From assembly GCA_900316645.1 (NCBI GenBank), contig ONDP01000006.1, positions 1 to 64,000 on the forward strand: a DNA stretch of 64,000 bases, read 5' to 3'. The number at the start of each line of letters is the position of its first letter. The first letter of the stretch is position 1. Shown in pieces: positions 1-9,228 of the stretch. Both the position numbers and the translations under genes were made by a program. The notes beneath the pieces were generated by a model. It saw only the letters and a list, made by a program, of their open reading frames with translations. It was not told the origin of the DNA and did no database searches. The DNA is from an uncultured Prevotellaceae bacterium. Its GTDB lineage: Bacteria > Bacteroidota > Bacteroidia > Bacteroidales > Bacteroidaceae.

Positions 1-28
1 GTGCCTCGGGTCTTCCCGAAAGCGGATG

Positions 29-36
29 CAAAGGTA
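29..36 (-). promoter_or_regulatory. Leftward promoter -7 box
   Basis: On the minus strand this reads TACCTTTG, a perfect match to the Bacteroidetes TAnnTTTG -7 box. The downstream transcript leaves the window to the left and would begin with a short stem (TCGGG-aaga-CCCGA). The gene it serves is not visible. Confidence 0.55.
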
Positions 37-196
37 CGAACTTTTTTTGAACTGGCAAATATTTTTGCAGGAAATTTTCAATAAAAAGCAAAAAAAATAT
101 CTCCACTTGATTTTTGTCAAGGGCAAAACAGGCCTACACCTTATTATATTATATAGCATGCCAGGACTGTCTGACTTAAACTACATTGTAAATCTA

Positions 197-276
197 GGGG
201 GGACTCAATTTGGCTCGAGTCAAATCCACTTCTGACTCGAGCCAAATCACGATTTAACTCGAGCCCCCCTCTTTTA
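197..276. repeat. Two-tier hairpin of 22-bp CTCGAG-centred units
   Basis: TGGCTCGAGTCA (211-222) and TGACTCGAGCCA (233-244) form a perfect 12-bp inverted repeat. An outer stem pairs the G-run at 197-202 plus CTC with GAG plus the C-run at 261-269, and TTTT follows at 273-276. Read along one strand, the segment consists of about three 22-bp units (211-232, 233-254, 255 onward), each carrying a CTCGAG core. It could be a strong terminator or a protein-binding array; the sequence does not decide. Confidence 0.6.
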
Positions 277-570
277 TGAGATCACGTTGCTACATAAATT
301 GATAATCACTTATTTCTTAAAATATTTGGAAATATCAAAGAAAATTACGATATTTGTAGCGTTCATGGCGAAACTCGGAGTTTTCGAACAGGAGTGAAAG
401 GCTAGGACGCATATTTGTGGAAAGACGTTCACAAGGCTTTTTGTCTTTAGCTACATAGAAAGTAGCAGGACGAGTAACCAAGTACAGACTCTCACGTTTT
501 TTCATATCTATGGACACCAATAACTAAAAATAGCGACCAAGTTCTGTGAGTTTACTTGGATGAGATTGAT

Positions 571-1260
571 ATGAAAATGGTAGATATTCTGAAGCAAGCT
601 GAGAACTTGGCAAATGACGAAGAAAAGCTTTCGTTTCTGGCAAAGTTCATTGGCGATAACTACGATGAATTGGAGACAAGAGATTTTATCCAGTTGTTGA
701 CGCCCTTAGTAGATATTACAAAACGGATGTATGAGCATGAACAAAACCAAGATACTTTATCAGACTATTCAACGGCACTGACAAAGTTGGCCGAGTATTA
801 TATCAAGGACGAGCAAACATGGAAGGCGACCCCTTTACTTGAAAAGGCCAAGGAACTTCTGCGTGAGTGTGCCGATTCAGAGGAGAATGCGCCATGGAAA
901 TTCAATACTTATAGTCAGATTGCCGAATGCTATACTACCAATCAGCGCCGCCCGATGGCAAAGCAAGCCTACCAGCAGGCGCACCTATATGCCACCTCAG
1001 AAGAAGACAAGGAGGATTGCGAGTACAGTTTGAATCGGCTGGAGAATCCAACACTGCGGTACGACCCAATAGAGGACAGTGAGGCTTATCTGTCCGTGAT
1101 TGACGAAGTAGAGCGCAGACTATATGAAGAACTGAAAGATGAGCCACGACACATGGGTTTCTGTTTCCACTATTGGTCTGCTAAACGAGATTTATTAGCA
1201 GAATACGGCATAGAATGGCGTTCGCCTGGAGTTATGAATCCAAGAGTAATATTTGACTAA
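571..1260 (+). CDS. TPR-like helical repeat protein (island gene 1)
   Basis: A 229-residue, mostly helical acidic protein with no signal peptide or membrane segment. The middle part (WKATPLLEKAKELL, then WKFNTYSQIAECY, then AKQAYQQAHLYA) has the alternating small/large pattern of tetratricopeptide repeats; the rest is unfamiliar. I chose the ATG at 571; an in-frame TTG at 556 and an ATG at 577 are alternatives. The next gene starts 12 bp after the stop, so it probably heads the island operon. TPR proteins usually act as scaffolds, and here a partner role with the large TPR-ended ATPase two genes downstream is plausible but inferred. Exact function unknown. Confidence 0.7.
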   Translation: MKMVDILKQAENLANDEEKLSFLAKFIGDNYDELETRDFIQLLTPLVDITKRMYEHEQNQDTLSDYSTALTKLAEYYIKDEQTWKATPLLEKAKELLRECADSEENAPWKFNTYSQIAECYTTNQRRPMAKQAYQQAHLYATSEEDKEDCEYSLNRLENPTLRYDPIEDSEAYLSVIDEVERRLYEELKDEPRHMGFCFHYWSAKRDLLAEYGIEWRSPGVMNPRVIFD

Positions 1261-1272
1261 AACGATGTAACG

Positions 1273-1959
1273 ATGGCTACATATAAGGGCGATAAGTTCT
1301 CCGCTATAACTGGTGAGAAAGTGATGCTGAGTGAAGGGACACACGGCATTGATATGAAACTGACGCCATCTGACGATGCACTACAGCCAGGCAGTAGTTA
1401 TTTTTGGGATGCCCCGCAACTACCGTCTGAGGATATGTATCCCTTCACAACAGATGAAAACAACAACAAATACCCCATGCAGTTCATCTGCCAGATTAAC
1501 TGCGAGGATCTTCCCAATAATGACAGGCTGCCCAAACGAGGGATGCTCTGGTTCTTCGGTGAGATAGACTACTTTCTCGGCTACGATGTAAAGCAGCCTT
1601 ACGGACTGGGCAAATGGCCTGAACATGCTGTCAGAGTCATCTATGCCGATGTGGCTTTGTCCAATTTAAAACGCGTAAATCCTTTCCAAGAGGATGATAT
1701 GATACCGCCTCATGCCATCACCTTCTCTGAAGGACCAGAGCGTAGGGAGGGTTTCCGACTTCTAGGCAACCCCTACGAGGAAGATGTAGACAACGAGTTT
1801 GGAACCGGGTGGGTACAGCTGTTGCAGTTGGATACTGATGCTAACGACTATTTCGACCTGCGTTTCTATGACATGGGATTGCTCTATCTGATGATTAATG
1901 TCGATCAATTGCAGGAGGGTATATTCTCTCGCATACAACCTTATATGACATCTCTATGA
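1273..1959 (+). CDS. YwqG-like protein (DUF1963)
   Basis: 228 residues, soluble. The central PMQFICQINCEDLP...GMLWFFGEIDYF and the C-terminal WVQLLQLDTDAN...FYDMGLLYLMI match the pattern of the YwqG/DUF1963 family (roughly residues 60-225), in which a Leu-Gln-Leu/Ile-Asp strand and a late G-x-L-Y-[FL]-x-I strand are typical. The family has no established biochemical role. It often appears in gene neighbourhoods with polymorphic toxins and stress systems, which fits the island but does not prove a role. The next gene starts 25 bp after the stop. The start ATG gives a complete N-terminus. Confidence 0.75.
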   Translation: MATYKGDKFSAITGEKVMLSEGTHGIDMKLTPSDDALQPGSSYFWDAPQLPSEDMYPFTTDENNNKYPMQFICQINCEDLPNNDRLPKRGMLWFFGEIDYFLGYDVKQPYGLGKWPEHAVRVIYADVALSNLKRVNPFQEDDMIPPHAITFSEGPERREGFRLLGNPYEEDVDNEFGTGWVQLLQLDTDANDYFDLRFYDMGLLYLMINVDQLQEGIFSRIQPYMTSL

Positions 1960-1984
1960 AACAGGACCTATAAACTATATTACT

Positions 1985-4900
1985 ATGCAGAAAGGAAAGA
2001 ACATCAAGGTATTCTTAAGCAGCACCTTCAAGGACATGGACGCAGAACGCGACCTCATTATGAATCGAGTGGCCCCTTTGCTACAAGAGCGATTGTCTTC
2101 AGAAGGCATCTCTGTCCAGTTTATCGATTTGCGATGGGGCGTCAATACACAGGACGCTGATGAAAACGAGCGTGAAAACACAGTGCTACGTGAGTGCATT
2201 GCGGAAATCCGTGAGTCTCGTCCTTTCTTTATTGGATTATTGGGGGGTCGCTATGGATGGATTCCTTCTGATGATAGTTGGCAGGTGATGTTAAGTGAAA
2301 TGACGGGTGAAGAGAGCTGTTACATCCGTGAGGAGGCCAAGGAGCAGAAGAGTGTAACAGAACTTGAAATACTTTTTGGTGCACTGATGGATACAGACTC
2401 CTTGCGTCGAAGTCTCTTCTGTTTCAGAAAAGATGATGTATATGAGCAGATGGACGAGGCGACTCGAAAGAAATACTGCGATCAAGATAGCGAGTCTGAG
2501 CGTAAGCTCAAAGTTCTAAAGCAGAAAATCCAGCGAAGTTGCGAAGAAGCCAATTGCAGCAATAACATTTACGAATACGACAGTAAATGGGATGGGCAGT
2601 CTCTGAAAGAGCTCGACCATTTGGGCGATTTCCTGACCTATGCCCTTTATCGGCAAATCTTGCTGTACGAAGGCAGTCCTGAAGTACAGAATCCTCAGAA
2701 TGAATATCAAATACTATTGGATGCCGATGCAGAAAAAGTGGCCAAGGAAATCGCTACGTTCAAGGCAGAATCTGCTGATTTGAAGGAGATAGAAGATCAA
2801 GTCTATTCCATTCTATGTCCTACGATTATTCATGGTGTTCCTGGTTCAGGAAAAACGGCGTTGCTCTGTGAATTGTATTCCCGAGTCAAAGAAGGCATTC
2901 CACTGATTCATTTCTGCCGTCAGGACGAAAATCTTGCCGACATTTTAAAAAAATGGCTGGCTGACTCGCGTTTGAGCCCCTATACATTATATGGTCTGGA
3001 AGAGCAGGTAAGTGTAGAGGAGTTGGCGTGGCAGTTGCTGAGGGCTCAGGAAAATACAGATAACCTATTTTATCTGTTCATTGATGATATGCATCTTTTG
3101 AAGGATGCATACAAGTTGATAAACAGTCCGCTGATAACGCATGGAAGAATTATTATGGTGGCTACCATCGACGAACCGTATCTCATGCTCTTTGAGTATT
3201 GGAAGCATGTTGATAAGGCTACATTCCTCAAAATGCCATCAGTTGTAACAGAAGAGGTCGCACGCAGCATGATAGCGCATGAATTGAAGAACGTCGGCAA
3301 GTCTTTGCCCGCCGAGGTGATGGACAGGATTGTAAACGTCAGGATCTCTTCTTTCTCCAGCTACAAGTATCCGCTGTGGCTAAAACTCGTTATCAGAAGA
3401 CTTACCATGCTCTCTGCTGAAGATTTTGAGAAGATCCGTCAGCGAGGTAATGGCGATGATGCCATCACCCAACATCTGTTGGAAATAGTAGACGACATTG
3501 CCGCCTCTTCAACAGTGATAGAACCTATGTTTGCCTCTATCCTGTTCGATGGCGGTAAATTCCTTCCTTTCCAATTCTATTGGACAATGGTCCGTATATT
3601 AGCTGTCAGTGAATTTGGCCTTCGCGAAGAGGACTTTAAGCAATTATTTGGTAATCAATGGGATCAGTTGTCGTTTACGGCTACCAAGCGTTGGCTGGGG
3701 GATTTATTGTATTTCGATGAGATGACAGGAACTATTGATTTTGCCTATCCATGCTATCGCCGGATTATCAGACATTTCTGTCAGGATACTGATGATGGCT
3801 ACCCACACATACAGGAGGGTATGGTAGACTATTTCATCAAAAAGTATTCTGATAGCCCCCAAGACGTCAATATCGTCCGTGAGTTAACAGCCCTGACAGT
3901 TCAGCTTCATGATGATAAAATGATCAAGGCTGCATTATCAGTGCCCGACTCTGACTTATGGTCATACATGGTCGGAAACACCATCCGGCTGTTGTGCTAT
4001 GACTATCCTGCTGGCACGAAACTGCTGTCGAAAGCTTTGTCTGTCAGTGAAAATGGAGCGTCGTTCGTGACAGATACCGCCATGAGTTTCTATCTTCACG
4101 ACAACATCTCTATGGCCATCAAACTTTCTGAGGCAGTAGATGCCGATTTGATGAACGAGTTCTATGAAGAGAATATTGCTAAATATAATCGTGATGGCTG
4201 GGAATACCAGAAGATGCATCAGATGTTGAGCCAGATACACTATGCTGGTTTTATGTTCTTTACAAGATGCGATGATTTCATGTGCGACCTGCTCTCTAAT
4301 CAGTCTGCAGTCGATATGGATCTGCTGAATGCATCAGAATCCGATAATGAAGATAAGGCCCAGGTTATCAAGGCAGTGGATATGTATCTTAATTTATGGT
4401 CGGGAGGAGATGACGAACTGGAGGAAATAGACACATCAGACTTTTCGCCTGAAGAGTTGATCGACTATGCCGAGAGCCTACTATTTGTAAGATTTGCCCC
4501 TAAGCACTCAGGATATATTCTTGACGAGTACGAATCGCGGAAAGGTGACCTTCAGCCAGCAGACTCGCTGGAAATTCGTGCCAACACCCTGCGCTGTATG
4601 TTGGGACTTCCTGATGATGTGCAAACAGTGATGGACTACTATGAGCTGCTACAGCCACATTTGAAGAATCTTCCAGATCAGGCTTCCATATGGGCTGCAT
4701 GTAAATTCCTGTTGCTTTGGAATCTGGTACGAAAGAATTATTCAAATGACACGACCTCGATGTCATCCCGCGCTAAAGAGGCTTTCAGTACTTTCAATTC
4801 GATATTGAAGTCTTATGATGCTGATGATTATGGAAGTGTTCTTTTGCTCCAACTCTGTTTCTACAATCTCTGCAGTACCACCGAATATTGTGTGCAGGAT

Positions 4901-6001
4901 ATGCTCTACAGAGGCCAACACGAACAGGTTGAAGAGGCTATGAAGGCATTGAGATATGCAATGGACTCCATGAAGCAAACCCATCAGAACACTCCTGTGA
5001 CCTTTATTGCTTATTCACTAGGCTATGCCGTGTTAAGTTTCTTCTATGAACAGCATGGCGATACGTTCCGCGCCTTTTATTTCACTAAGCAGCATGAGTA
5101 TGCCATCTACATGGTCCATCAGCGTTTCCCGGAACATTTCAATGAGTTGTCGCGTCGCTATGCTGTCGCACTCAGTAATACGGGCTGGCTCCTAATGACC
5201 ATGTATCATCAAAACGAGGAAGCCGAGAAAGAGTTTGATAAAGCGATGGTGATATTCAAGAAGATCTTTAAAACTGCCCCTTCGGATTTATACGCAGACG
5301 ACCTTCTCAAATGTGCCTACCGCCAGATGTCCATCTTGCGACAGAAAGGACTTCAGGCAGAAAGCATTGACTTAGGAAAGGAGAGCCTCAAATTGGTAGA
5401 AGAACATCCAGAGGTAAGGCCAAGTCTTCAGGCAACCAGTAATATTCATGACGAATTAGGCGATGCTTATGCTTCGCTGGGCCAGACAGAAGAAGCCTAT
5501 GAGGAGATGCGACATGCCGGCATGGGCTATAAACGTCTGCATGATGCTGACCCGGAGAATGAGAATCTGATGCGCGATGTGATTATCAATGGTATCCGAA
5601 AGGCCCAGTTGCAGCTCTTCAATGCCAATCAACCTGCTGAGGCACTGAACGTATTGGATGGGATCGAGTCTCTTATGAACGAAGCACTGACGCAACAGCC
5701 CGATTCCACGAAGGTACGTGATTTGGCGATGAACTATTTTGTATGCTTGTCCCAGACCTATATGGCTTTGGGTGATGTGAAGATGGCATCCATGTTGCGC
5801 GATGCTGTCGTCAAACGTTTGTATGGTGACTTGATGGATCATCCCAACCAAAATGACTTTCATCTGTTAATGGATTGTCTTAACAGACTTCGCAATATGG
5901 CCCTCCGTACCAACTGCACCCAATTGGCAGAAGAGTGTGACGGGTATATCCAAGGTATTAAACAGCAACTCATTGAAAAAAGATTGATAAGATATGAATA
6001 G
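1985..6001 (+). CDS. DUF4062 - P-loop NTPase (STAND-like) - TPR protein
   Basis: A 1338-residue three-part protein. Residues 1-115 carry the DUF4062 signature (VFLSSTFKDMDAERDLI, then RWGV, then ECIAEIRESRPFFIGLLGGRYGW), a Rossmann/TIR-like fold also found in front of NACHT-type ATPases, including some eukaryotic ones. A P-loop (GVPGSGKTALL, about residue 283), a Walker B with two acids (FYLFIDDMHLL, about 365) and a sensor-like strand (IIMVATIDEP, about 392) make an AAA/STAND NTPase. Residues about 850-1338 are helical TPR-like repeats (for example AVALSNTGWLLMTMY, DELGDAYASLGQTEEAYEEM). This layout (effector or adaptor, NTPase switch, repeat sensor) is that of STAND immune receptors. Its stop overlaps the next start by 8 bp. 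Role as the island's sensor/switch is inference; domain calls are fairly firm. Confidence 0.85.
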   Translation: MQKGKNIKVFLSSTFKDMDAERDLIMNRVAPLLQERLSSEGISVQFIDLRWGVNTQDADENERENTVLRECIAEIRESRPFFIGLLGGRYGWIPSDDSWQVMLSEMTGEESCYIREEAKEQKSVTELEILFGALMDTDSLRRSLFCFRKDDVYEQMDEATRKKYCDQDSESERKLKVLKQKIQRSCEEANCSNNIYEYDSKWDGQSLKELDHLGDFLTYALYRQILLYEGSPEVQNPQNEYQILLDADAEKVAKEIATFKAESADLKEIEDQVYSILCPTIIHGVPGSGKTALLCELYSRVKEGIPLIHFCRQDENLADILKKWLADSRLSPYTLYGLEEQVSVEELAWQLLRAQENTDNLFYLFIDDMHLLKDAYKLINSPLITHGRIIMVATIDEPYLMLFEYWKHVDKATFLKMPSVVTEEVARSMIAHELKNVGKSLPAEVMDRIVNVRISSFSSYKYPLWLKLVIRRLTMLSAEDFEKIRQRGNGDDAITQHLLEIVDDIAASSTVIEPMFASILFDGGKFLPFQFYWTMVRILAVSEFGLREEDFKQLFGNQWDQLSFTATKRWLGDLLYFDEMTGTIDFAYPCYRRIIRHFCQDTDDGYPHIQEGMVDYFIKKYSDSPQDVNIVRELTALTVQLHDDKMIKAALSVPDSDLWSYMVGNTIRLLCYDYPAGTKLLSKALSVSENGASFVTDTAMSFYLHDNISMAIKLSEAVDADLMNEFYEENIAKYNRDGWEYQKMHQMLSQIHYAGFMFFTRCDDFMCDLLSNQSAVDMDLLNASESDNEDKAQVIKAVDMYLNLWSGGDDELEEIDTSDFSPEELIDYAESLLFVRFAPKHSGYILDEYESRKGDLQPADSLEIRANTLRCMLGLPDDVQTVMDYYELLQPHLKNLPDQASIWAACKFLLLWNLVRKNYSNDTTSMSSRAKEAFSTFNSILKSYDADDYGSVLLLQLCFYNLCSTTEYCVQDMLYRGQHEQVEEAMKALRYAMDSMKQTHQNTPVTFIAYSLGYAVLSFFYEQHGDTFRAFYFTKQHEYAIYMVHQRFPEHFNELSRRYAVALSNTGWLLMTMYHQNEEAEKEFDKAMVIFKKIFKTAPSDLYADDLLKCAYRQMSILRQKGLQAESIDLGKESLKLVEEHPEVRPSLQATSNIHDELGDAYASLGQTEEAYEEMRHAGMGYKRLHDADPENENLMRDVIINGIRKAQLQLFNANQPAEALNVLDGIESLMNEALTQQPDSTKVRDLAMNYFVCLSQTYMALGDVKMASMLRDAVVKRLYGDLMDHPNQNDFHLLMDCLNRLRNMALRTNCTQLAEECDGYIQGIKQQLIEKRLIRYE

Positions 6002-8480
6002 TCCCATTAATCTTCTTGACTTCGCTCCTGCTGCTTTCAAGGAGCATAGAGAATATTTAAGGCGTGTCGTTGCCTATAATTATGCTCGCATGGAGGAAGA
6101 ATACCCCATGCTCGACAATGTGATAGTAGGCCATCACTATGTCATCACTGGTAATGTGGGGGTGGGGAAAAACGATGCAGCCCATGCCCTCTTCCACGAG
6201 ATAAGGCGTATGGAGCAAGTGAGGACGCTTGTGGAAAGGGATGCGCTGAAGCTCTTCGACCCTAACGATGGATTCTCTTCCAGTTTACAAGAACTGACGG
6301 ATAGCAGTAGTAATACGATGGTTTTCATCAGCAATGCACACATGCTTGGTATGAAAGGAGCTGTCAATTCACAGAGTGGAATTGATATCCTTTGCAATGC
6401 TGTCAAGGAACTCAAGGAATGTATCATCGTCTTGGCAGGTCAGCGAAGCAGGCTGATGGAACTCATCAATTCCAACGAACAGGCAAAACAGGCTTTCTCC
6501 CGCATCTTCCATTTCAGCGATCTCCCTGTTAAGGCACTATATGACTATGCCATATCAACACTCAAAACGTATCAAATCAAGATCTCTGATAAAGCATGCC
6601 GGAAATTGGAGCATTACTTAAAATATGCCTATTCCATGCGTGGTAACCAATTTACCAATAGTCTTTTTGTTGAGCAGTTGATAGAGAGTACCATTTTGCC
6701 TCGTATGATGGACAGGACGGTAGGTGGACATGTAGAAGGTTTTACAGGAGCTGATTTGAAGAATACCCAAGTTGAAGCTGCTGATATCCCAGAAGTGATC
6801 TTGCCAGACCCCACCCCTGCTATTCAGAAACTGAACTCGCTGGTAGGTCTCGACAACATCAAGAAGCGCATATTAGACCACACCTCATTGGTAAGACTGA
6901 ATAAAATACGCTCAGAACATGGCCTGTATAATAAAATGCCTCCTATGCATATGGTATTTACCGGTAATCCAGGAACCGGCAAGACCACCATTGCCAAATA
7001 TCTTGGAGAGATATATCATGGCATCGGGGTGCTCTCCAGTGGCCATGTGGTAGAGACAGAACGTTCGAAACTTATTGGACGTTTCTTCGGTGATGCAGAG
7101 ACGTTTACACTTGAGGCTCTGCGAAAGGCTTCGGGTGGCATTCTTTTTATAGATGAGGCATATACGCTGTTCGTCAAGGCCGATGATACGAAAGACTATG
7201 GCTTGCGTGTCATTGAGACGCTGCTTACTTTCCTGTCCCAAGATGAACCAGACGTCATGGTGATATTGGCAGGATATACTAAGGAGATGAACGAGATGCT
7301 GGAGTCGAACCCTGGACTGAAGAGCCGTTTCCCGTATGTCTTCGAGTTTGAAGACTATACACCGGCCCAACTGTTTCAAATTGGGAAGATGGTGTTGGAG
7401 CACGAGAACTACCAACTGACTCCTGAGGCGGAAAAGAAACTCTCCGACTATATCATTGACGAGTACAATCATAAGGACGAGCACTTTGGCAACGGACGCT
7501 TCATCACCCGTCTGATTACTACGCAAATCATACCCTCGTTGAGTCGTAGACTGATGACAGTACCTGCCGACCAACTGACGAATGACATTTTGGTGCGGAT
7601 AGAGGCTTGTGATGTGCCATCTGTCAGACGACACGGCTTACACCTAGAGGCCTTTGACGAGTTGATGCTACGGTCAGCTCTTGAGAAACTCGACTCGTTG
7701 GTTGGACTAGACACTGTCAAGAAAGCGCTCCACGACTATGTCACAATCTCTTGTCTTCAACACAAGCAAGATACATTGGTACTCAAGCCTGCCAACCTGT
7801 GTTGGGAGTTCATTGGGAGCACTGGTACCGGCAAGAGCACGGTAGCTGAGATATTGGCTGAGATTCTGCAGGGATTGGGTATTCTCAAACAAGGTCATGT
7901 TGTGAGTGTCAATGCCGAAGAATTGGCAGGCAACGACAACTACCAGGTATTGGAACGTGCCATCAAGAAAGCTGACGACGGTCTGCTCTTTCTCGACATG
8001 GATGCCCCCAATTACCAAAAAGACCAGTTTGCGAGTCTTCGCATGTGGGTACTTTCCAAGATTATAGAGCGCCATCAAACTACCGCACTGGTCGTTGCCC
8101 AAGTAACCAGTGGCGAGGAAGCCATTGCCAAGAGTCTGGCTGCCGGTGGTGTGGCCTCCTATCATAACTCCATTATCTTCGATGATTTTACGACCGATCA
8201 GTTATCTGCAATTTTGCGTTATCTGCTTCGTCATGATTATCAACTCGAAGTCTCTGCCGATGCCAATAAGAAGCTGACAGCTTTTGTTCGGAATATCAAA
8301 AACGATGATTCGAAGTCGGCTCCCGTATCAGCCCGCACCATGCAGCATCTGTCACAGGCGATTGCAATGACAGCCCAATTGAGAATTGCATCGGATGACA
8401 GCTCTGCCTCAGAGGTCATTGCGGAGGATGTGGATCACTTTGAGTGGACGCGTCAGTCGTCAGGAAGAATAGGTTTCTAG
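5994..8480 (+). CDS. Triple AAA+ ATPase, CbxX/CfqX type (A)
   Basis: 828 residues with three AAA+ modules. Module 1 (about 40-230) is degenerate: its Walker A reads GNVGVGKND (Asn where Ser/Thr is required) and its Walker B reads VFISNAH (no acidic pair). Module 2 (about 290-500) is intact CbxX/CfqX type: GNPGTGKTT at about 322, ILFIDEAY at about 384, LAGYTKEM sensor and SRFPYVFEF. Module 3 (about 575-800) keeps GSTGTGKST (about 606), but Walker B is LLFLDMD (Glu replaced by Met). CbxX/CfqX proteins remodel other proteins (rubisco activase, EccA of type VII secretion, SpoVK). Translationally coupled to the STAND gene (overlap ATGAATAG). A second protein with the same three-module plan lies at 11561-14074, so a mixed ring is possible. 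Confidence 0.85.
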   Translation: MNSPINLLDFAPAAFKEHREYLRRVVAYNYARMEEEYPMLDNVIVGHHYVITGNVGVGKNDAAHALFHEIRRMEQVRTLVERDALKLFDPNDGFSSSLQELTDSSSNTMVFISNAHMLGMKGAVNSQSGIDILCNAVKELKECIIVLAGQRSRLMELINSNEQAKQAFSRIFHFSDLPVKALYDYAISTLKTYQIKISDKACRKLEHYLKYAYSMRGNQFTNSLFVEQLIESTILPRMMDRTVGGHVEGFTGADLKNTQVEAADIPEVILPDPTPAIQKLNSLVGLDNIKKRILDHTSLVRLNKIRSEHGLYNKMPPMHMVFTGNPGTGKTTIAKYLGEIYHGIGVLSSGHVVETERSKLIGRFFGDAETFTLEALRKASGGILFIDEAYTLFVKADDTKDYGLRVIETLLTFLSQDEPDVMVILAGYTKEMNEMLESNPGLKSRFPYVFEFEDYTPAQLFQIGKMVLEHENYQLTPEAEKKLSDYIIDEYNHKDEHFGNGRFITRLITTQIIPSLSRRLMTVPADQLTNDILVRIEACDVPSVRRHGLHLEAFDELMLRSALEKLDSLVGLDTVKKALHDYVTISCLQHKQDTLVLKPANLCWEFIGSTGTGKSTVAEILAEILQGLGILKQGHVVSVNAEELAGNDNYQVLERAIKKADDGLLFLDMDAPNYQKDQFASLRMWVLSKIIERHQTTALVVAQVTSGEEAIAKSLAAGGVASYHNSIIFDDFTTDQLSAILRYLLRHDYQLEVSADANKKLTAFVRNIKNDDSKSAPVSARTMQHLSQAIAMTAQLRIASDDSSASEVIAEDVDHFEWTRQSSGRIGF

Positions 8481-8505
8481 TTTATTACTTTAAACCCCTA
8501 TAGCT

Positions 8506-9216
8506 ATGAATCCAGAAAATACGCAATATCAAGAGCAAGGACAGAAGCAGACTCTCAAGAAAATCCGTTACGTGGGAGGCATGAGTATGGAGTGCCCTCA
8601 TTGTGGTGAGTCTGTTGACTCTCATTTGGAACTTTGCCCGGCATGTGGCAGGCCGCTCCATGCTGACCATTGTACCTTCTGTGGTGCCCGAATGGAGCCA
8701 GGCGAGAAGTTCTGCTCAGAGTGTGGCAATGGTATTGGTGGCATCAAATGTCCCAAGTGTGGCACATTGAACTATCGCAGCTTCTGCAAGAAGTGTAACG
8801 AGCCTCTTGACGACTTGGCTCAGGAAGCCATGCAGCAGGCGGAGGCCGATCCGGCCTATCAGGAAGTGAAACAGCAGGTCAAGGAGTTGGAAGAGATAGC
8901 AGAGAAGATGGAGAGCGAACCTGCTGCAGAAAAAGAATTCTCGTTGAAACTGGCGCAACTCAGTGATGCCGTTCAGCGGATGCAACCGCCTCCTAATATG
9001 ACGCCTCAGATGCAGCGCACTTTCTACTGTGCCCGTGACGTTAAACGCCTGACGAAGACAAAGGTGGTTAAGGAGATTCGTAATGGTTGGGTGTGCAATT
9101 ACTGTGGCTGCACTCACATTTGTCCAAACGATTGTGTAAAACCTCAGCTCGGTGGCAAGTGGATTATCGAGAGAGTGGAGGAAGAACAGATAGTGGAAAC
9201 ATGGACCAAAGAATAA
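8506..9216 (+). CDS. Multi-zinc-ribbon protein
   Basis: 236 residues. The N-terminal third carries three successive CxxC...CxxC zinc ribbons (CPHC/CPAC, CTFC/CSEC, CPKC/CKKC), then a charged helical segment (about 105-150, likely coiled coil) and a C-terminal cysteine cluster (CNYCGCTHICPNDC). No membrane segment. The island also has zinc ribbons at the N-termini of the second triple-AAA+ protein and of the FHA protein, so this may be an adaptor of the same assembly. It begins 25 bp after the preceding stop. Zinc ribbon calls are direct from the cysteine spacing; a protein- or nucleic-acid-binding role is not resolvable. Confidence 0.75.
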   Translation: MNPENTQYQEQGQKQTLKKIRYVGGMSMECPHCGESVDSHLELCPACGRPLHADHCTFCGARMEPGEKFCSECGNGIGGIKCPKCGTLNYRSFCKKCNEPLDDLAQEAMQQAEADPAYQEVKQQVKELEEIAEKMESEPAAEKEFSLKLAQLSDAVQRMQPPPNMTPQMQRTFYCARDVKRLTKTKVVKEIRNGWVCNYCGCTHICPNDCVKPQLGGKWIIERVEEEQIVETWTKE

Positions 9217-9228
9217 AGCATATAGATT

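Larger units (their letters stand above)
1..570. other. Left intergenic region, no convincing gene
   Basis: This stretch holds a leftward promoter near position 30, a strong two-tier hairpin built of 22-bp units (197-276) and an AT-rich segment. A 61-codon minus-strand reading frame (335-520) has no recognisable domain and no clear promoter, so I do not call it. A weak plus-strand promoter candidate (GATATTTG at 349-356, preceded by TTTG near 328) could start the island transcript, but it deviates from consensus at one base and would leave a leader of about 200 nt. Confidence 0.5.

Noticed and set aside
26-235. Plus-strand frame ending in the left hairpin
   Set aside because: Runs through the 22-bp hairpin units and has no protein-like composition.
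335-520. 61-codon minus-strand frame upstream of the island
   Set aside because: No domain, no clear promoter or leader, located in AT-rich DNA; could be a remnant, but evidence is too thin.
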